64,000 nt of DNA from Vombatus ursinus (lineage: Eukaryota > Chordata > Mammalia > Diprotodontia > Vombatidae): positions 11,354,449-11,418,448 of the forward strand of contig NW_020954630.1 of assembly GCF_900497805.2 (NCBI RefSeq). The letters are read 5' to 3'. The notes under the pieces were generated by a model, which was given only the letters and a program-made list of their open reading frames with translations, searched no databases and was not told the origin of the DNA. Position numbers and translations under genes: made by a program. Positions 30,895 to 41,569 of the stretch are shown here, piece after piece; the stretch's first letter is position 1, and each line of letters opens with the position of its first letter.

Positions 30895-31040
30895 AGACTC
30901 TATGGAGATGTTCTGTGGAATATTTATGGAAGCAGATAGGGAAGAATCACATAGGAGGATGAGAATGGGTGATGATTTGCAATGGTTCAAGGAGTACTCA
31001 CATTGATGAAATCATAGATCCATTGAAATATCAAAATAAT
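30895..31040 (+). mobile_element. RTE-like LINE 3'UTR fragment
   Basis: ggaatatttatggaagc, aatcacataggaggatg, gatgaaatcatagatcc and attgaaatatcaa match the family block. With 30424-30780 it forms two copies in opposite orientation. Confidence 0.58.
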
Positions 31041-31154
31041 AAGAAAATAATTTTGAGGAAAAGCCCCTACAGTTTTGGGAGCTTACACCATCAGAGGGTA
31101 AGTAATGCTGCCAATTCCTCCAAAAGCATTTCATGGAACAAAATACTTTTCTTT

Positions 31155-31430
31155 ATGTAGCAAAGGCTGTTTCCCTCCCATCGCTACCACCTAGCGTAGA
31201 GGTGTTGTGTGGCTTGAAGAGAGATGGAATCTCTAGCCTCTTCTCCTTCCACCCTTCTCCAAGGGAGATTTTAATTCCTACCAAGAGGGGAAGCAGGAGG
31301 TAGGGGCCACTCTGTTCTTCTCAGAGAAAGGAGGTACTGGTCTAGAATTATATCTCTCTGCTACCTTAAATATTAGTCTAGGGGATGTAAATTTCAGGTT
31401 TAAGCTAACTTCTGATCACTGTTACATTTA
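31155..31430 (-). repeat. Unassigned dispersed repeat, copy 1
   Basis: On the minus strand this reads cccctagactaatattt, agcagagagatataattctag and ctctgagaagaacagagtgg. The same three blocks occur in order on the plus strand at 35585-35700. Class unknown; no terminal repeats or coding frame were found. Confidence 0.5.
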
Positions 31431-32040
31431 TGGGGAAGCAGACAGACCTCAAGCTTTATATCTAAGGTTTGACTCCCTGCCTGCTAAATATCAGTTCCAC
31501 AATGAACATATAGTAGGTAGTCAAGAAACTCGTTTATTCAAGTCCATAGAATACAGAAATGAAAGAAAGTATACATAGGAGAATATATACCAGACAATAC
31601 AGGATGAAGGAACTCTCCCACTAGGAATAAGGTAATTTGACTTAACTAAGAGATCTAGATCTCACTGAAGAGGAATTTCCCTGAAATCTCTAGTACAGCA
31701 AATGGGATAAGGACATGATGGAGACTCCCAGTTCCTCTTATGTCTGCTTTTTCCTAGGGTCTTTTTCTTTAGCAACCTGATGACATCTTCCATCTTCTCT
31801 CTCAAAGCTAGAAGACAGAAGTGTCTAAAGTGACTGCAGAACCCAGAAAGAGCTAAAGAAACTTTAAGCAGTACTAAAAACTGAAGAGACTGAAGCTCTC
31901 TTCTCTCATGCTCATGCCAACTCCATCTCACTCCTCATAAGGGCTCAGAGCACTGATTGCAGAGAGAACCCCATGTCAATGGGCTTTGGGACTCAGGTTG
32001 CATTTATTTGACATTCTAATGGCTCATAGAGGAAATTCAA
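31431..32040. other. Unassigned sequence next to the dispersed repeat
   Basis: It may belong with 31155-31430. An AATAAA hexamer occurs on the minus strand (31533-31538). The minus-strand frame at 31662-31931 (89 codons, with EKMEDVIRLLKKK) matches nothing I know. Confidence 0.3.
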
Positions 32041-32044
32041 CATC

Positions 32045-32225
32045 TTTTCATTTTTTACATTAAATTTTACTTTTTTGCTTGACAAAAAAACTATTTTTTC
32101 TCCCTCTAGCCTTCCTCCTACCATACTAGAAAAAAAAAAGGAAAAAAACCCAACTCCTGTAACAAACGCGCATAATCAGGCAAAACACATTCCCACATTG
32201 GCTACATACAAATTAAAATTTGATA
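32045..32225 (-). mobile_element. L1 3'UTR fragment, antisense
   Basis: cattttttacattaaatttt, ctcctgtaacaaacgcgc, aatcaggcaaaacacattcc and cacattggctacat match the 740-930 type. Confidence 0.7.
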
Positions 32226-32269
32226 ATTATACTAGGATGCATTCTAGCCTGAACAAGAGACAATAGGTT

Positions 32270-32890
32270 AAAAAAAAAAACCTCACTCACACTATTGAAC
32301 TCAAATGATACATCTTTTCTAATACTGTATTATGCTAAATAGAGAGATCCTAGGAACTGAAAGGATTTCATTTTGAGAGTTCTAGATACTTACATTATAA
32401 TTAGGTGATTAATGACTTCAGTAAGACAAAGTATGTAAAATGGACAGGAGGGCTATGCTTTCAACAGAAAAAAAGAGACATTAATCACTTGTTTAATATC
32501 TAATACATCTCAAAAATACAAGTTAATGGTGTGATTGGGCACATTATTTCTCATTTCTTGTTATAGACACTGAAGATATGAGGGCTACGCATGGTATTTT
32601 GAGTTCCTCTGGGACCTTTGTCTTCTGCATGTGTCGACAAATACAAATGATTCTTTGATTTATTGGTAGTGAGAGAAACCCTTTTGCTTCTTCCATAAAT
32701 AAATCAATATTATGCAAAAAAAGCCCATACTCTTTTAAAAGTCTTCTTAATCCTTACTTCATACAGTTCCATTTCCTGTAGTATAGGTTAGAGGTAGCTA
32801 CTGTGGCTGCCTTTACTTTCCTCATCTACTTTAGAAAAAAAAATCTATAAAGATGAAACTTATTGGAACACTCCATTTTTAGAAGATAAG
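32270..32890. other. Unassigned sequence
   Basis: No repeat or exon is recognised in about 600 bp. Confidence 0.35.
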
Positions 32891-32894
32891 AAAA

Positions 32895-32995
32895 ATACTG
32901 TGGTATAGTGAAAAAATCCTTGGGTTGGAAATCAGAAGACATGGGTACTTAGTCATACTACTATTACTACTGCTACTACTACTACAACTACTGCA
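32895..32995 (+). mobile_element. MIR head ending in an (ACT)n-type microsatellite
   Basis: ctgtggtatagtg, gggttggaaatcagaagac are MIR-like. A triplet tract (actattactactgctac...) runs at about 32956-32995. Confidence 0.6.
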
Positions 32996-33039
32996 TCATT
33001 CTGTTTCTCATAGGCTCTTGATTGACCTATTCTTTTCAA

Positions 33040-33260
33040 GTCAGCAAACATTTATCTACTATGCACAAGACACTGTGCTAGACACTGGGTACAAACTGCA
33101 TGAACAAAACCACAATCACAATAAATATTTATTAAGTGCTTTTTATGGACCAGGCACTATGTTAAGTTCTAGGAATACAAATACAACAGAAAGACAATAC
33201 TTGCCCTCAAAGAACTTACATTCTAATGGGGAAGACAACACATAAAAGCTGACTAGGAGA
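33040..33260 (-). mobile_element. Two L2 3' ends, antisense, in tandem
   Basis: The terminus occurs twice: gcaaacatttatctac ... actgtgctagacactggg (33045-33092) and aaatatttattaagtgc ... aggcactatgttaagttc (33123-33172). The second continues with cttgccctcaaagaacttac. Confidence 0.8.
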
Positions 33261-33399
33261 GTCTACCTCCAGTGGGTGAATTCCAGGGCTGGAATGAATT
33301 TCAGGATGAAGAGGTTATTGGTGCTTAGTAGAGAATCCATATAATTAAAACTGCTTAGTTTTTCCAATAGCAATATATGAAGGTTGAACCATAAGGAAA

Positions 33400-33783
33400 A
33401 GTGAGCACCACAGAATCAACTCTTTTGAATTGTGGTACTGGAGAAGACTTTTGAGAGTCCCTTGGACAACAAGGAGGGCAAATCAGTCAATACTTAAAGA
33501 CATTAATTCAGGCTATTCACTGAAAGGTCAAATACAAAGCTGAAGTTTAATTACTTTGGCCACAGAATGAGAAGACTGGACTCAATGAAAAAGACCCTGA
33601 TGTTGGGCAAGATTGAAGGCAAAAGGAAAAGGGGAAGACAGAAGAGGAGGTGGATAGATAATGTCATGGAAACAATTAATATGAACTTAGACTTTGGGAT
33701 TTAGTGGAGGATAGAAGGCCCTGGCATACTATGGTCCATGGAGTCATGAAGAATCAGACATGACTGAATGACTGAACAACAAG
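33400..33783 (+). mobile_element. BovB/RTE LINE 3' end with ORF C-terminus
   Basis: Translation gives NYFGHRMRRLDSMKKTLMLG then KIEGKRKRGRQKRRWIDNVM, the well-known C-terminus of BovB-like RTE ORFs (YFGHxMRRxDSxxKTLMLGKIEG). The UTR ends tcatgaagaatcagacatg, actgaatgactgaacaac, the sequence that MAR1 SINEs borrowed as their tail. 5'-truncated, with broken frames. Confidence 0.85.
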
Positions 33784-33861
33784 TGGAGGAACTCCAGAGT
33801 GTAGCCTGCAGAGGAAACAGTGACTGTCTTCAAGAAGCTTACCTTATATTGGAGGATATAA

Positions 33862-34111
33862 TATATGCATCTAGGTGGCACAGTGGATAGAGTGCCAGGC
33901 CTGGAGTCAGAAAGATCTGCATTCAAATCTAGCCTCAGACACTTACTAGCTGTGTGACTCTGGGCAACTCACTTAACCTTATTTTTCTCAGTTTCTTAAT
34001 GTGTAAAATGATCTGGAGAAGGAAATGGAAAACCATTCCAGTATCTTTGCTAAGAAAACCCCAAATGGGGTCAAGAAGAGTCTGACACAACTGAAATGAC
34101 TGAACAACTAC
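33862..34111 (+). mobile_element. MAR1-type SINE, sense, full length
   Basis: gcatctaggtggcacagtgg, tagcctcagacacttactag, ggaaatggaaaaccattcc, aatggggtcaagaagagtc, actgaaatgactgaacaac. The flanks share ATAATAT...GCAT, an imperfect TSD. The host sequence (aagaagcttaccttatattg on the left) looks like antisense L2. Confidence 0.92.
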
Positions 34112-34221
34112 ATAATATGCATAAATAAGGCTATTTGAGAAAGGAGAGAATACAATTAATTAAGAGCAATTAATGGTATCAAGGAAGGATGCACAGAAGA
34201 GGTGACATTTGGGAAGACAGT

Positions 34222-34475
34222 CAATTAACAAACATTTATTAAGAGCTCACTATGTGTCAGGCACTATGCTAAGTACTTGGGAAACAAAGAAAAAGAAAAG
34301 TCAGTCACTGTCTTCAAGAAGCTCACAGTCCAATGGGTAAAGCAACATGAAAACATCTATGTACAAACAAGCTAAATATAAAATAATTTGGATATAATCA
34401 GCAGATTATATCCAAATTAAAATTAAGGGGAGATTAGTGAAGGCTTCCTTAGAAGGTGGCATTGACGATTAGGTT
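34222..34475 (-). mobile_element. L2 LINE 3' region, antisense, with a perfect hairpin
   Basis: aacatttattaagagctcac, aggcactatgctaagtac, cttcaagaagctcacag, tatgtacaaacaagc, agattagtgaaggcttcc follow L2 in reverse. A perfect 15-bp-arm hairpin (AATTTGGATATAATC, loop AGCA) lies at 34385-34418. Confidence 0.85.
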
Positions 34476-35444
34476 AGGATTCAAGGTTAGGTTAGGGTGC
34501 CTTTGGATTCAAAGATTAAAGAGATACAGTGGCAGAGATCCAATTACAGAGTTAGATTGCTATAGAAATTGGGTGGATCACAATCTGAGACACAAGTATC
34601 CACACCTGAAGTAATTTTTGAGGCAAGAGAGGAGGACAGCTTTGTGGAGCTTTGTAGGAGAGGGAAGCATAACTTTGATTTGGCTGAGAGAATGCTGAGT
34701 GGTAGTTGACCCTACAGCCATAACTGGTCCCACCAGTTGCTTGGCAGCAGTTACTTGGATAGAGGATGTGAGATCCAGGAGGAAACAGTTTCTTTCAAAC
34801 CCAAACCCACAAAATAATGATGAATGCTACAGCCTCCCTCTAATTAAACTATGGAGGGAACTTCTTATTCTAAGTATATATAAGATCAGTCCTGGTAACA
34901 GCTATAAAATGATTTCAGTTTTCAGTGATCTGTTATCATAAGAATAAATCTACCTTTGAGAAAGCTGCTTAGAATCATAGGTTAGTGGGGATGATATACT
35001 GAGGTACTTGCTTAAGGCTCTTAGTTTAGCATTTTTATTATCATCTGTCCCCTTCATGTGGTATACTAGTTATATCCACACAACTTGCATTTGATCTTTT
35101 TATTACCCAAATGTTTTATCTTGTCATGTTTGTCTCTGTCTTTTAAAACTTTGGGTCAGCCAGAAGTCCATGATTGGCTGTAGGCAAGGAAGGAGATTCT
35201 CCAGAGAGTAACACAAGATAGAAATTTGGCTTCCAATGAAATGCGGTCCCTTTATAAGGCTTAAAGTGATATTCACAAGCATTTGCTAATTGGTTAAATC
35301 ATTATAAAATAGGGGTCAGAAATTATAGAGCTTGGCGATTATTTTTAGATACTACAAAGAGTTGCTTCCAGTTGGTCCCATTCCCTGGTTAGTAAATACT
35401 TTATTTGCCTATATAGTTTAGGACCCACCTTCTGGAAAAAATTA
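34476..35444. other. Unassigned sequence, about 1 kb
   Basis: No repeat or exon is recognised. Confidence 0.35.
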
Positions 35445-35572
35445 CTGACCATAGCGCATATCAGATTGCATGCTGTCATGGGGAGGGAAGAGCGGAGGGG
35501 GGGTGAAATTTAAAACTCAAAATCTTATAAAGTGAATGTTGAAAACTGAAAATTAATTAAAACAAAAATAAA
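35445..35572 (+). mobile_element. L1 terminal fragment, sense
   Basis: atatcagattgcatgctg, aaatttaaaactcaaaatc, gtgaatgttgaaaactg and an A-rich tail: only the last 120 bp of an L1. Confidence 0.82.
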
Positions 35573-35584
35573 TGGTGATCATGG

Positions 35585-35700
35585 GTTTAGATTGAACATA
35601 AAAACTGGTTCCCCTAGACTAACAAAATTTAAGGGACAGAGAGATAAAATTCTAGCCCAGTATCCCATCTCTCTGAGAAGAACAGAGTGGCCAGCCTCTT
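35585..35700 (+). repeat. Unassigned dispersed repeat, copy 2
   Basis: cccctagactaacaaaa, agagagataaaattctagcc, ctctgagaagaacagagtgg: see 31155-31430, in opposite orientation. Confidence 0.5.
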
Positions 35701-35710
35701 TCCCCAAACT

Positions 35711-35768
35711 CTACAAAATAGAATATACAAGAGTAAGTGAGTTCTTTTGCTGGGAGTGATCAAGATAG
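35711..35768. repeat. 58-bp direct repeat, left copy
   Basis: It begins ctacaaaatagaatatac and ends gggagtgatcaagatag. The right copy is at 36125-36182, with about six mismatches by eye. The pair brackets a SINE and is too long for a TSD. Confidence 0.85.
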
Positions 35769-35799
35769 GTTGAGGGTAGCCAACAGGCCTCATACCTGT

Positions 35800-36095
35800 T
35801 GGTGAGTTTGGGGGATGTTTACCTCAAGCATGTGAATGGGCTACAAAGGTGGCTAAAGCAGGCATTGTGGAACACTTAGAGCTTGGTCAGACATTGAAGA
35901 GGCCAAGATCATCCACGGCATCCTAGGCTATCGCCAGTCATCTTGACTTTTGTCTTGCCACTGGACTTCAACGATTCTGGAAGAGAGAGGCTGATGTGAT
36001 AATGACTTTGTGCAACTCTGCCTCACTTAAATCCAATTCAACCATGACATCATCCCATGATGTCACTGATCCTCATCAAAAATGAAGAACAACAA
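35800..36095 (+). mobile_element. SINE of the 2650-3022 family, sense
   Basis: Shared blocks: acttagagcttggtcag, aggctgatgtgataatgac, tttgtgcaactctgcctc, cacttaaatccaattcaac, tgaagaacaacaa. The 5' part differs from the 2650 copy, so its start is uncertain. Confidence 0.7.
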
Positions 36096-36124
36096 TCCAA
36101 GCAGAGCAATAGTTTGGAGAAGTT

Positions 36125-36182
36125 CTACAAAATAGAATATACAAGAGTAAGTGAGCTCGTTAGCCGGGAGTGATCAAGGCAG
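36125..36182. repeat. 58-bp direct repeat, right copy
   Basis: Partner of 35711-35768. Confidence 0.85.
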
Positions 36183-36600
36183 AAAGAGAATGATCTCACC
36201 AATGAGAGGTTCTCTCTCTGTAGACTCTAGAATTACCAGCCCTAGAGGTTAGGAATACGATGGTCTGGCTCTCCTATATGTCTGTCATTCAAAGTCTCTT
36301 TCAGCTTCCTATTAGGGGTGTCTCTGTCTACATATATCTTTATCTTACAACAGAGATATGTGTCATACTCAGTGTTCTCTCAGCCAATCAGGAGTTATAT
36401 CTTCCTCCCCATATAAAAAGGTACAAGACTCTCTTTTTTCTTTCCTCCCTCAGGAATGGATGAAGCTGAGTTACAAAAGACATAAATCACTTCTCTCCTT
36501 GATTGGAAGGAATGGGCAATTCTGCTTTTCAAATTCTTGCTTGGCTGAGGCTGAGGGTGAAGGTGGCAAAGATCATCCCATAACGTATTAACAGAGAATG
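36183..36600. other. Unassigned sequence with promoter-like words
   Basis: AGCCAATCAGG near 36380 and CCATATAAAAAGG at 36409-36421 look like CCAAT and TATA boxes about 25-30 bases apart. No gene follows, so this may be chance or part of an old repeat. Confidence 0.25.
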
Positions 36601-36609
36601 TGTATCTGA

Positions 36610-36850
36610 ATTGGACCCAAGAAAAGGAATTAGAGTATTGAGATCAGAGTTCAAATTCTAGCTCTAACTAGCTGTACAAATTTTTTTGCTTGGGCAAGCC
36701 TCTTTACATCTCTCATTTTATTAAATAATCTACACTGTGCGAAGAGCTAAAGTATACAAAGACAAAAAAACCCCAAACCAGTACCTGCCCTCACATAGCT
36801 TACACAGTCTTAGGGGGTCATGATGTTTAGACAGATAACTATAAAGAGTA
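36610..36850. mobile_element. MIR scrap (sense) then L2 3' end (antisense)
   Basis: A weak MIR (gatcagagttcaaattctag, aactagctgtacaaa) runs to 36725. L2 in reverse (gtacctgccctcacatag, ttacacagtcttaggggg) runs to about 36850. Confidence 0.55.
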
Positions 36851-36867
36851 CACTTAATCTGTAAATA

Positions 36868-37108
36868 TATAATAATAAATGCTAGCTATTATGTAGAGCT
36901 TCTAAGGGTTACAGAGCACTTTATAAATATCATCTTGTTTAATCTTCACACTAGCCTTCTAAGGTAGAGGCTTTTATTACTCCCATTTTACAGATGAAGA
37001 ATCTGAGATAAGAAGTTCAGTGACTTGCTGAGGGCTGCACACCCAATCTACCCGGTAAATGTCTCAGGCACTATTTGAACTTAGGTCTTCTTGATTCCAA
37101 GTCCAAAC
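36868..37108 (-). mobile_element. THER1/MIR SINE, antisense (split by a sense SINE)
   Basis: Tail atgctagctattatgtag and gagcactttataaatatc, then cattttacagatgaagaatc, agtgacttgctgaggg, cttaggtcttcttgattcc. The last bases of the head (actgcaccacctaattccc) appear at 37375-37393, after the inserted sense SINE. Confidence 0.82.
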
Positions 37109-37124
37109 TCAAATAACTTGGTGA

Positions 37125-37370
37125 CAGTGATTACAGAGTGTGGAATTTGGAGTCAGGAAGTTCTGAGTTCAAATCTATCTTCAGACACTTATTAGCTGTA
37201 TGACTGTGGGCAAGTCATTTAATCGTTCTGTGCCTCAGTTTCCTCAACTGTAAAATGGGAATAAAAGCAGCACCTATCTCCTAGGGTTGTTATGAGTATT
37301 AGATGAGATAGTATTTGTGAAGCATACTTTAAAGTACTATATAAATGGCATTGTTATTGTTATTATTATG
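37125..37370 (+). mobile_element. THER1/MIR SINE, sense, nested in the antisense copy
   Basis: ggagtcaggaagttctgag, cagacacttattagctg, gcctcagtttcctcaac, cctagggttgttatgag, agtactatataaatggcattg. Full length, and forms an inverted pair with 36868-37108. Confidence 0.85.
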
Positions 37371-37399
37371 TTGACTGCACCACCTAATTCCCAAAGAGC

Positions 37400-37620
37400 A
37401 TAAAGGAATTTTAGTTCAGTCCAACAACAATATAGAGAGTATTGTGTAGTCCTTGCATGTGTAAAGACAAAACAAGAAAAAGAATCCCTTTCCTAAAGGA
37501 ACTCACATTCTGTTGGAGGGAAACAAGACATGTACAGGTTAAGTCAATACCAAAATATAAAAAAGAAATACAAAATAATTTGAGGAGCCATCAGGAAAAG
37601 GCTAAATTATATTCAATATC
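37400..37620 (-). mobile_element. L2 LINE 3' region, antisense
   Basis: ccctttcctaaaggaactc, acattctgttggaggg and caagacatgtacaggtt are L2 in reverse without the terminus. Confidence 0.6.
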
Positions 37621-37684
37621 CTATGTTTAATAAAGAAATAGAAGTATGTAAGAGTACATTTAGAGAGTTTCCATTTAAAAAAAA

Positions 37685-37760
37685 AGAGGCAGTGTGCCTC
37701 AGTGGATAGAGACTCGGGGGTTCTGGATCTAGGATGACCTGATTCAAACTAAGTCCCATC
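37685..37760 (+). mobile_element. SINE head fragment (MIR/MAR1-like)
   Basis: gaggcagtgtgcctcagtgg and tggatagagactcg, then a diverged body. Confidence 0.5.
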
Positions 37761-38671
37761 TCCACTGAGAATGAAGCCCAGGGTCAAACCAGAGAGCCTA
37801 GCACAGCAACCCCGGGCGAAGTACTGGCTGGCCATAAGCCCTCTGGGATTTGTAGTTCTTCCCAGTTAGGGGAGACAAGAGACTAAGATGGTATCCGTTG
37901 GGGGAGGGGAGGGCACGGAGGTTTTCAGGAGACAGAAGAAGGTGTCCTCCCATGCCAGTGGCAGATTCAGAGCAGCAGCCGGTGCCAGCCACTTCTGAAG
38001 GTCCCTTCTGCAAGACCATGAGAGATGACCTCTAACTGAAGGGCCAGTGTGGGAGGTGAGCGACCCTGCACGTGATTTACTGCATTCTCTCCCACACCCT
38101 GGAGCAAGAAGGGGGTGGGGGAGAGAAAAGTAGGCTGGACGACAAAGGGACCCCCGCTGGACTTTCGTTTGTGTTTTCTTAAGTTTATCCTGTTAACGAA
38201 CACATTTGCCAGATTTAATATTACTTCCTATAAATACCTGCGGTCAGCCCTGGCCTTATGTTGTTGGGTGTCTCTTTGTCTGTGCCATGAGGGCTCCATG
38301 AGAACTAGAGGAGAGGGAGACCCTTGCTCATTAAAGGCCCACTGGGAGAGAGTTGGGCTCTCTAAGTGGAGGGCATGAACTTGGAACCTGTAGGATAAAT
38401 CTACTCCACAGAGTTCGTCCAGGTTACAATAGAACCAGACATGAGCTAAAGTTCAGACACATATAAGACAGAAGGTTAAAGCTGAGGAAACAGTAAAGAA
38501 TTTGGGTATCACCCAGAAGCCAAAAAAACAAGATGGAGCAGTGGGTCAAAGCTGGAGAATGCACAGAATACAGTAAGGAGATTTATCAACAATGTACAAG
38601 AGATATAAACATCTCAGAACTGAGGGAAATCCTGCCTCAGACTCATACTGGAACATCACATCATAGGTGTA
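37761..38671. other. Unassigned, GC-richer sequence
   Basis: It is richer in G and C than its surroundings near 37800-38160 but does not form an evident CpG island. The open frames (78-87 codons) show no family resemblance. Confidence 0.35.
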
Positions 38672-38745
38672 GGGGAAGTTCCAAAAGTCTTAAGCTTCGA
38701 TAGTTTAAACCTGCACTAAGACTGCTGGGACGCATTAGGGTACAT
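38672..38745. repeat. Possible mini-element with inverted ends
   Basis: ttccaaaagtcttaagc on the left and gcactaagactgctggga on the right are partly inverted copies (TCC..A..AGTCTTA). It could be a MITE, unproven. Confidence 0.3.
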
Positions 38746-38900
38746 AAAGGGACCTGAGAGGTCATTTAGTTCAATTTTCTCATTTTACAGATAAGAAAAC
38801 TGAGGCCCAGAGAAGTTAGATGACTTGTACAAGACCACACAGTAAATGGGAAGAATGTTGAGATTTGAATCCATATCCTTGTCTCACTTGGAAAATTCAG
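38745..38900 (-). mobile_element. MIR SINE, antisense
   Basis: gggacctgagaggtcattt, cattttacagataagaaaac, gcccagagaagttagatg, ttgaatccatatccttg. Confidence 0.75.
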
Positions 38901-40194
38901 ACATCAAGCATTCCCCATCATCCAGTACTCTGTACCTGAACCTGTAATAATTTGCTGACAGAAGATCTAGACTGCTTACTGTTACGCTGTTAATTCTTTG
39001 TAGCATTCATTAGTCATCACCTGACCAATTACTCTAATTATTTATAGCCACAGTCAACAGCCTGGATAAAATATATCATGATTTGACCTTTTCCCAACTG
39101 TTCTGGGTTCATAAACTTTCATCCATCTTCCAAAAAATGACAATAAGTTTATCTCTGTTTAAAAACAAAGTTAAAAAAACCTCAATCAAGGCTCTGGCTT
39201 TTGAGTTCCTTGAACCAAATTTTCTCCTTGAGTGAAATATTACATTTCAGTTGGAAATCCTGGGATATAGAGAAGTTTATATTGGAAGTACTAAGTCCAG
39301 CTTGATGGCAGAATAATAGTGTCATAAATGGTGACACCATCATAATCTGTTTGATAAATCCAGTAAATATTTGGTGGGAGCTGGAAAATAAAAAAAAGAA
39401 AACAGAGATAAGGGAAAATGGTGTTCATCAAAAGGACAGCTGTTTATCCTGAAGTAAGCTGCAATAACAGAAGGTCAGGATCTCCACATAGTAGGTTGGT
39501 GAGGCAAGCCAAAGGCTTGGACTGGGATATTGAAATGGTCCCTTCCTGAGCTGGGTCCATAGTAAGATCCAACTCAGAAGAAGAAGCCAAACCCCAACAC
39601 ACCTTAACTAGGATTTTCCACACCCCAGTATATCTTCTACCGAAACTTCTCTTTGTTCTGTTTTAATGGGAACAAATGTGAGAGCTCAATGTTTTTCCAG
39701 ATCTCAAGACTGAGTTCTTGCAACACAGAGAAGCTTTTCGGCCTTCTGCAAATGGCAAAATGAAGTCACTCTCAAGGGGCTGTTTTTCTATCTCTAACTA
39801 GAGCATTAATGCTCCTTCTTCTTGTTCCTTGATCCTCCTCCGTAGGCAGGCTACACTTATTCAAGGTTGGACTTCCCAATGGCTGGTTTATCCATTCCCT
39901 TTGCTTGTGTTTTCTTCTTCCTTTCAGCCCTGGCTTTCTCAGCCCATGGGGCCAATTTCATGTCCCTAGGCTGTCACTGCCCAATATGGGTCAAAGATTA
40001 GTCAGGATCTGTCCTGGGAACTTTCTCCACCAGAGTGAAGGCAGACAAGTTGGGCTGGCAGGTGCTGTGAGTAGGTGGGCAGGAGGAAGTGTGGCACAAA
40101 AGGGCCAACCTGCAGGTGCCAAGGTGGTAGACTGAACAAGAGCTTGTTCAGGAAGACTGGATATAAATGGTGGAAAATCAAAGGCAAGGAGTTT
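38901..40194. other. Repeat-poor island, 1.3 kb
   Basis: No repeat is recognised. Frames at 39905-40250 on both strands overlap each other and look like chance. 38960-39080 is AT-rich and low in decay signatures, a candidate conserved non-coding element by inspection only. Confidence 0.35.
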
Positions 40195-40350
40195 TCCCCT
40201 CTGTAAAATGAAGGGGTTAGATAAGCTATACAAAGAAAACACCTAAGCACCTACTATGTCCCAGGTACTGTGCTAAATGTTGGGTACACAAACACAAACA
40301 AGCAAAATAATCCCTGCCCCCAAGGAGTTTACTTTGTAAAGAGGGAGGGA
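40195..40350 (-). mobile_element. L2 3' end, antisense, after a MIR scrap
   Basis: 40195-40234 has a MIR-like ctctgtaaaatgaaggg. Then aagcacctactatgtccc, aggtactgtgctaaatg, tccctgcccccaaggag: L2 terminus in reverse. Confidence 0.75.
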
Positions 40351-41097
40351 AATTTATAGAGGGGAGCTAAAAAGGGAGGTTGAGGGAGGTAGGGCTAGAT
40401 AATCTAAGATCCTGTAATCTTATAATAGGTTAAGTATAGGTCAAGTATGCAGGTGGGAAGGGAGGTAGAGAATCTTCACTGAACCTAGAAGGTCGGAACC
40501 AATATTAGGGCAGTAGCAGAACAGACAGATATAGAGTAAATAGAAGGTCTGGACTAGATAAACTAAAAGGGTTGGAAGGAGGTCAGAGGCAGTAGTCTGG
40601 CATCTCTCCCAGGAGGATGAGTTGCACTAACAGATTTGCTGTCAAATGCAATCTTTTAATGAGAAAGTTCAGGGGTTTCTGGGACTCCCACACCAGAAAG
40701 GGCAGTCTATTTTAATATTAATGGAGTCTAGGTTTCCCCATGGGGATCTGTTTTTCCCGGACATTAACTCCATCTTCCTCAACCTAGGAATAATCCAAGT
40801 TTGGTATAGAAGTCAACGCTATGTTCTTGAGAGAGAGTCCAATTCTGTCAGGTCAATGAGCAATAACATTCTTATTTAGAAAACTGCCTGATGATATGGC
40901 CATGCAAATAAACAAATATTTTTTTCAAGGCAGAGGCCAGAGGCCCTTTCCAAGAAGCTTCATCCTAGTATCACCAGCATCTAGGATCCTGGAGGAAAAA
41001 GGCTGAAATGAAGATGAACCTAATGTCCACCACAGGCCATTCACGTGGATCCAGTGGGGAACTGGAACACTCAGGAAAAACTCACATCATCGTAGAG
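40351..41097. other. Unassigned sequence
   Basis: Nothing is recognised in about 750 bp. Confidence 0.35.
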
Positions 41098-41322
41098 CAG
41101 GGGTTCTAAACTTTTTGTTTTTTTTTTGCCAAGGACTCTTCTGGCAGTGTGGTAAAGCCTATGGACTCTTTAAAAGAATGTTTTTTAAATAATTGAAGGA
41201 AATGGTAGATTTCAGTTCAAGGTTAATGAAAATAAGGATGTCACTTTTTCCCATCAAGTTCATGGACCCACTGAACTCTATCCTTTTGGGGGTCCACAGA
41301 CACTAGGTTAAGAAAACTCTAT
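41098..41322. mobile_element. Short hAT-like element, third copy, opposite orientation
   Basis: Left end caggggttctaaactttt, right end cactaggttaagaaaactc. Inside: tggcagtgtggtaaagcc, ctatggactctttaaaag. It is the reverse of the 18724 and 50785 copies. Confidence 0.7.
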
Positions 41323-41569
41323 GCTAGCAAATGTGGAACCTCCCCTAGCCATAATGGGGAGAAGGTCCTGATTGGATGAGGATGCAGTACAGCAGTAAAT
41401 CTGGCATCAATATATGACAAGCTTCTAGAAGTGGGTGCCACCAGGATGCTCGAAGAGGGGCAAACTGCCCCAGTTAACAAGGCAAAACTTCCATGCCAGT
41501 CAGCAGCAGGATTGAGCTCATGAGAGGTTGCTTCACTTTCAGCCTAGGCAAATTAGGAAGATCCAATTT

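Noticed and set aside
31662-31931. 89-codon minus-strand frame with a basic, leucine-rich part
   Set aside because: No resemblance to a known protein, and it lies beside an unassigned repeat.
36380-36430. CCAAT and TATA-like words, possible promoter or LTR
   Set aside because: No gene or terminal repeat follows and such words are common in AT-rich DNA. I record it only as a weak hint.
37800-38160. CpG island
   Set aside because: G and C are raised but CG dinucleotides are not evidently frequent by eye.
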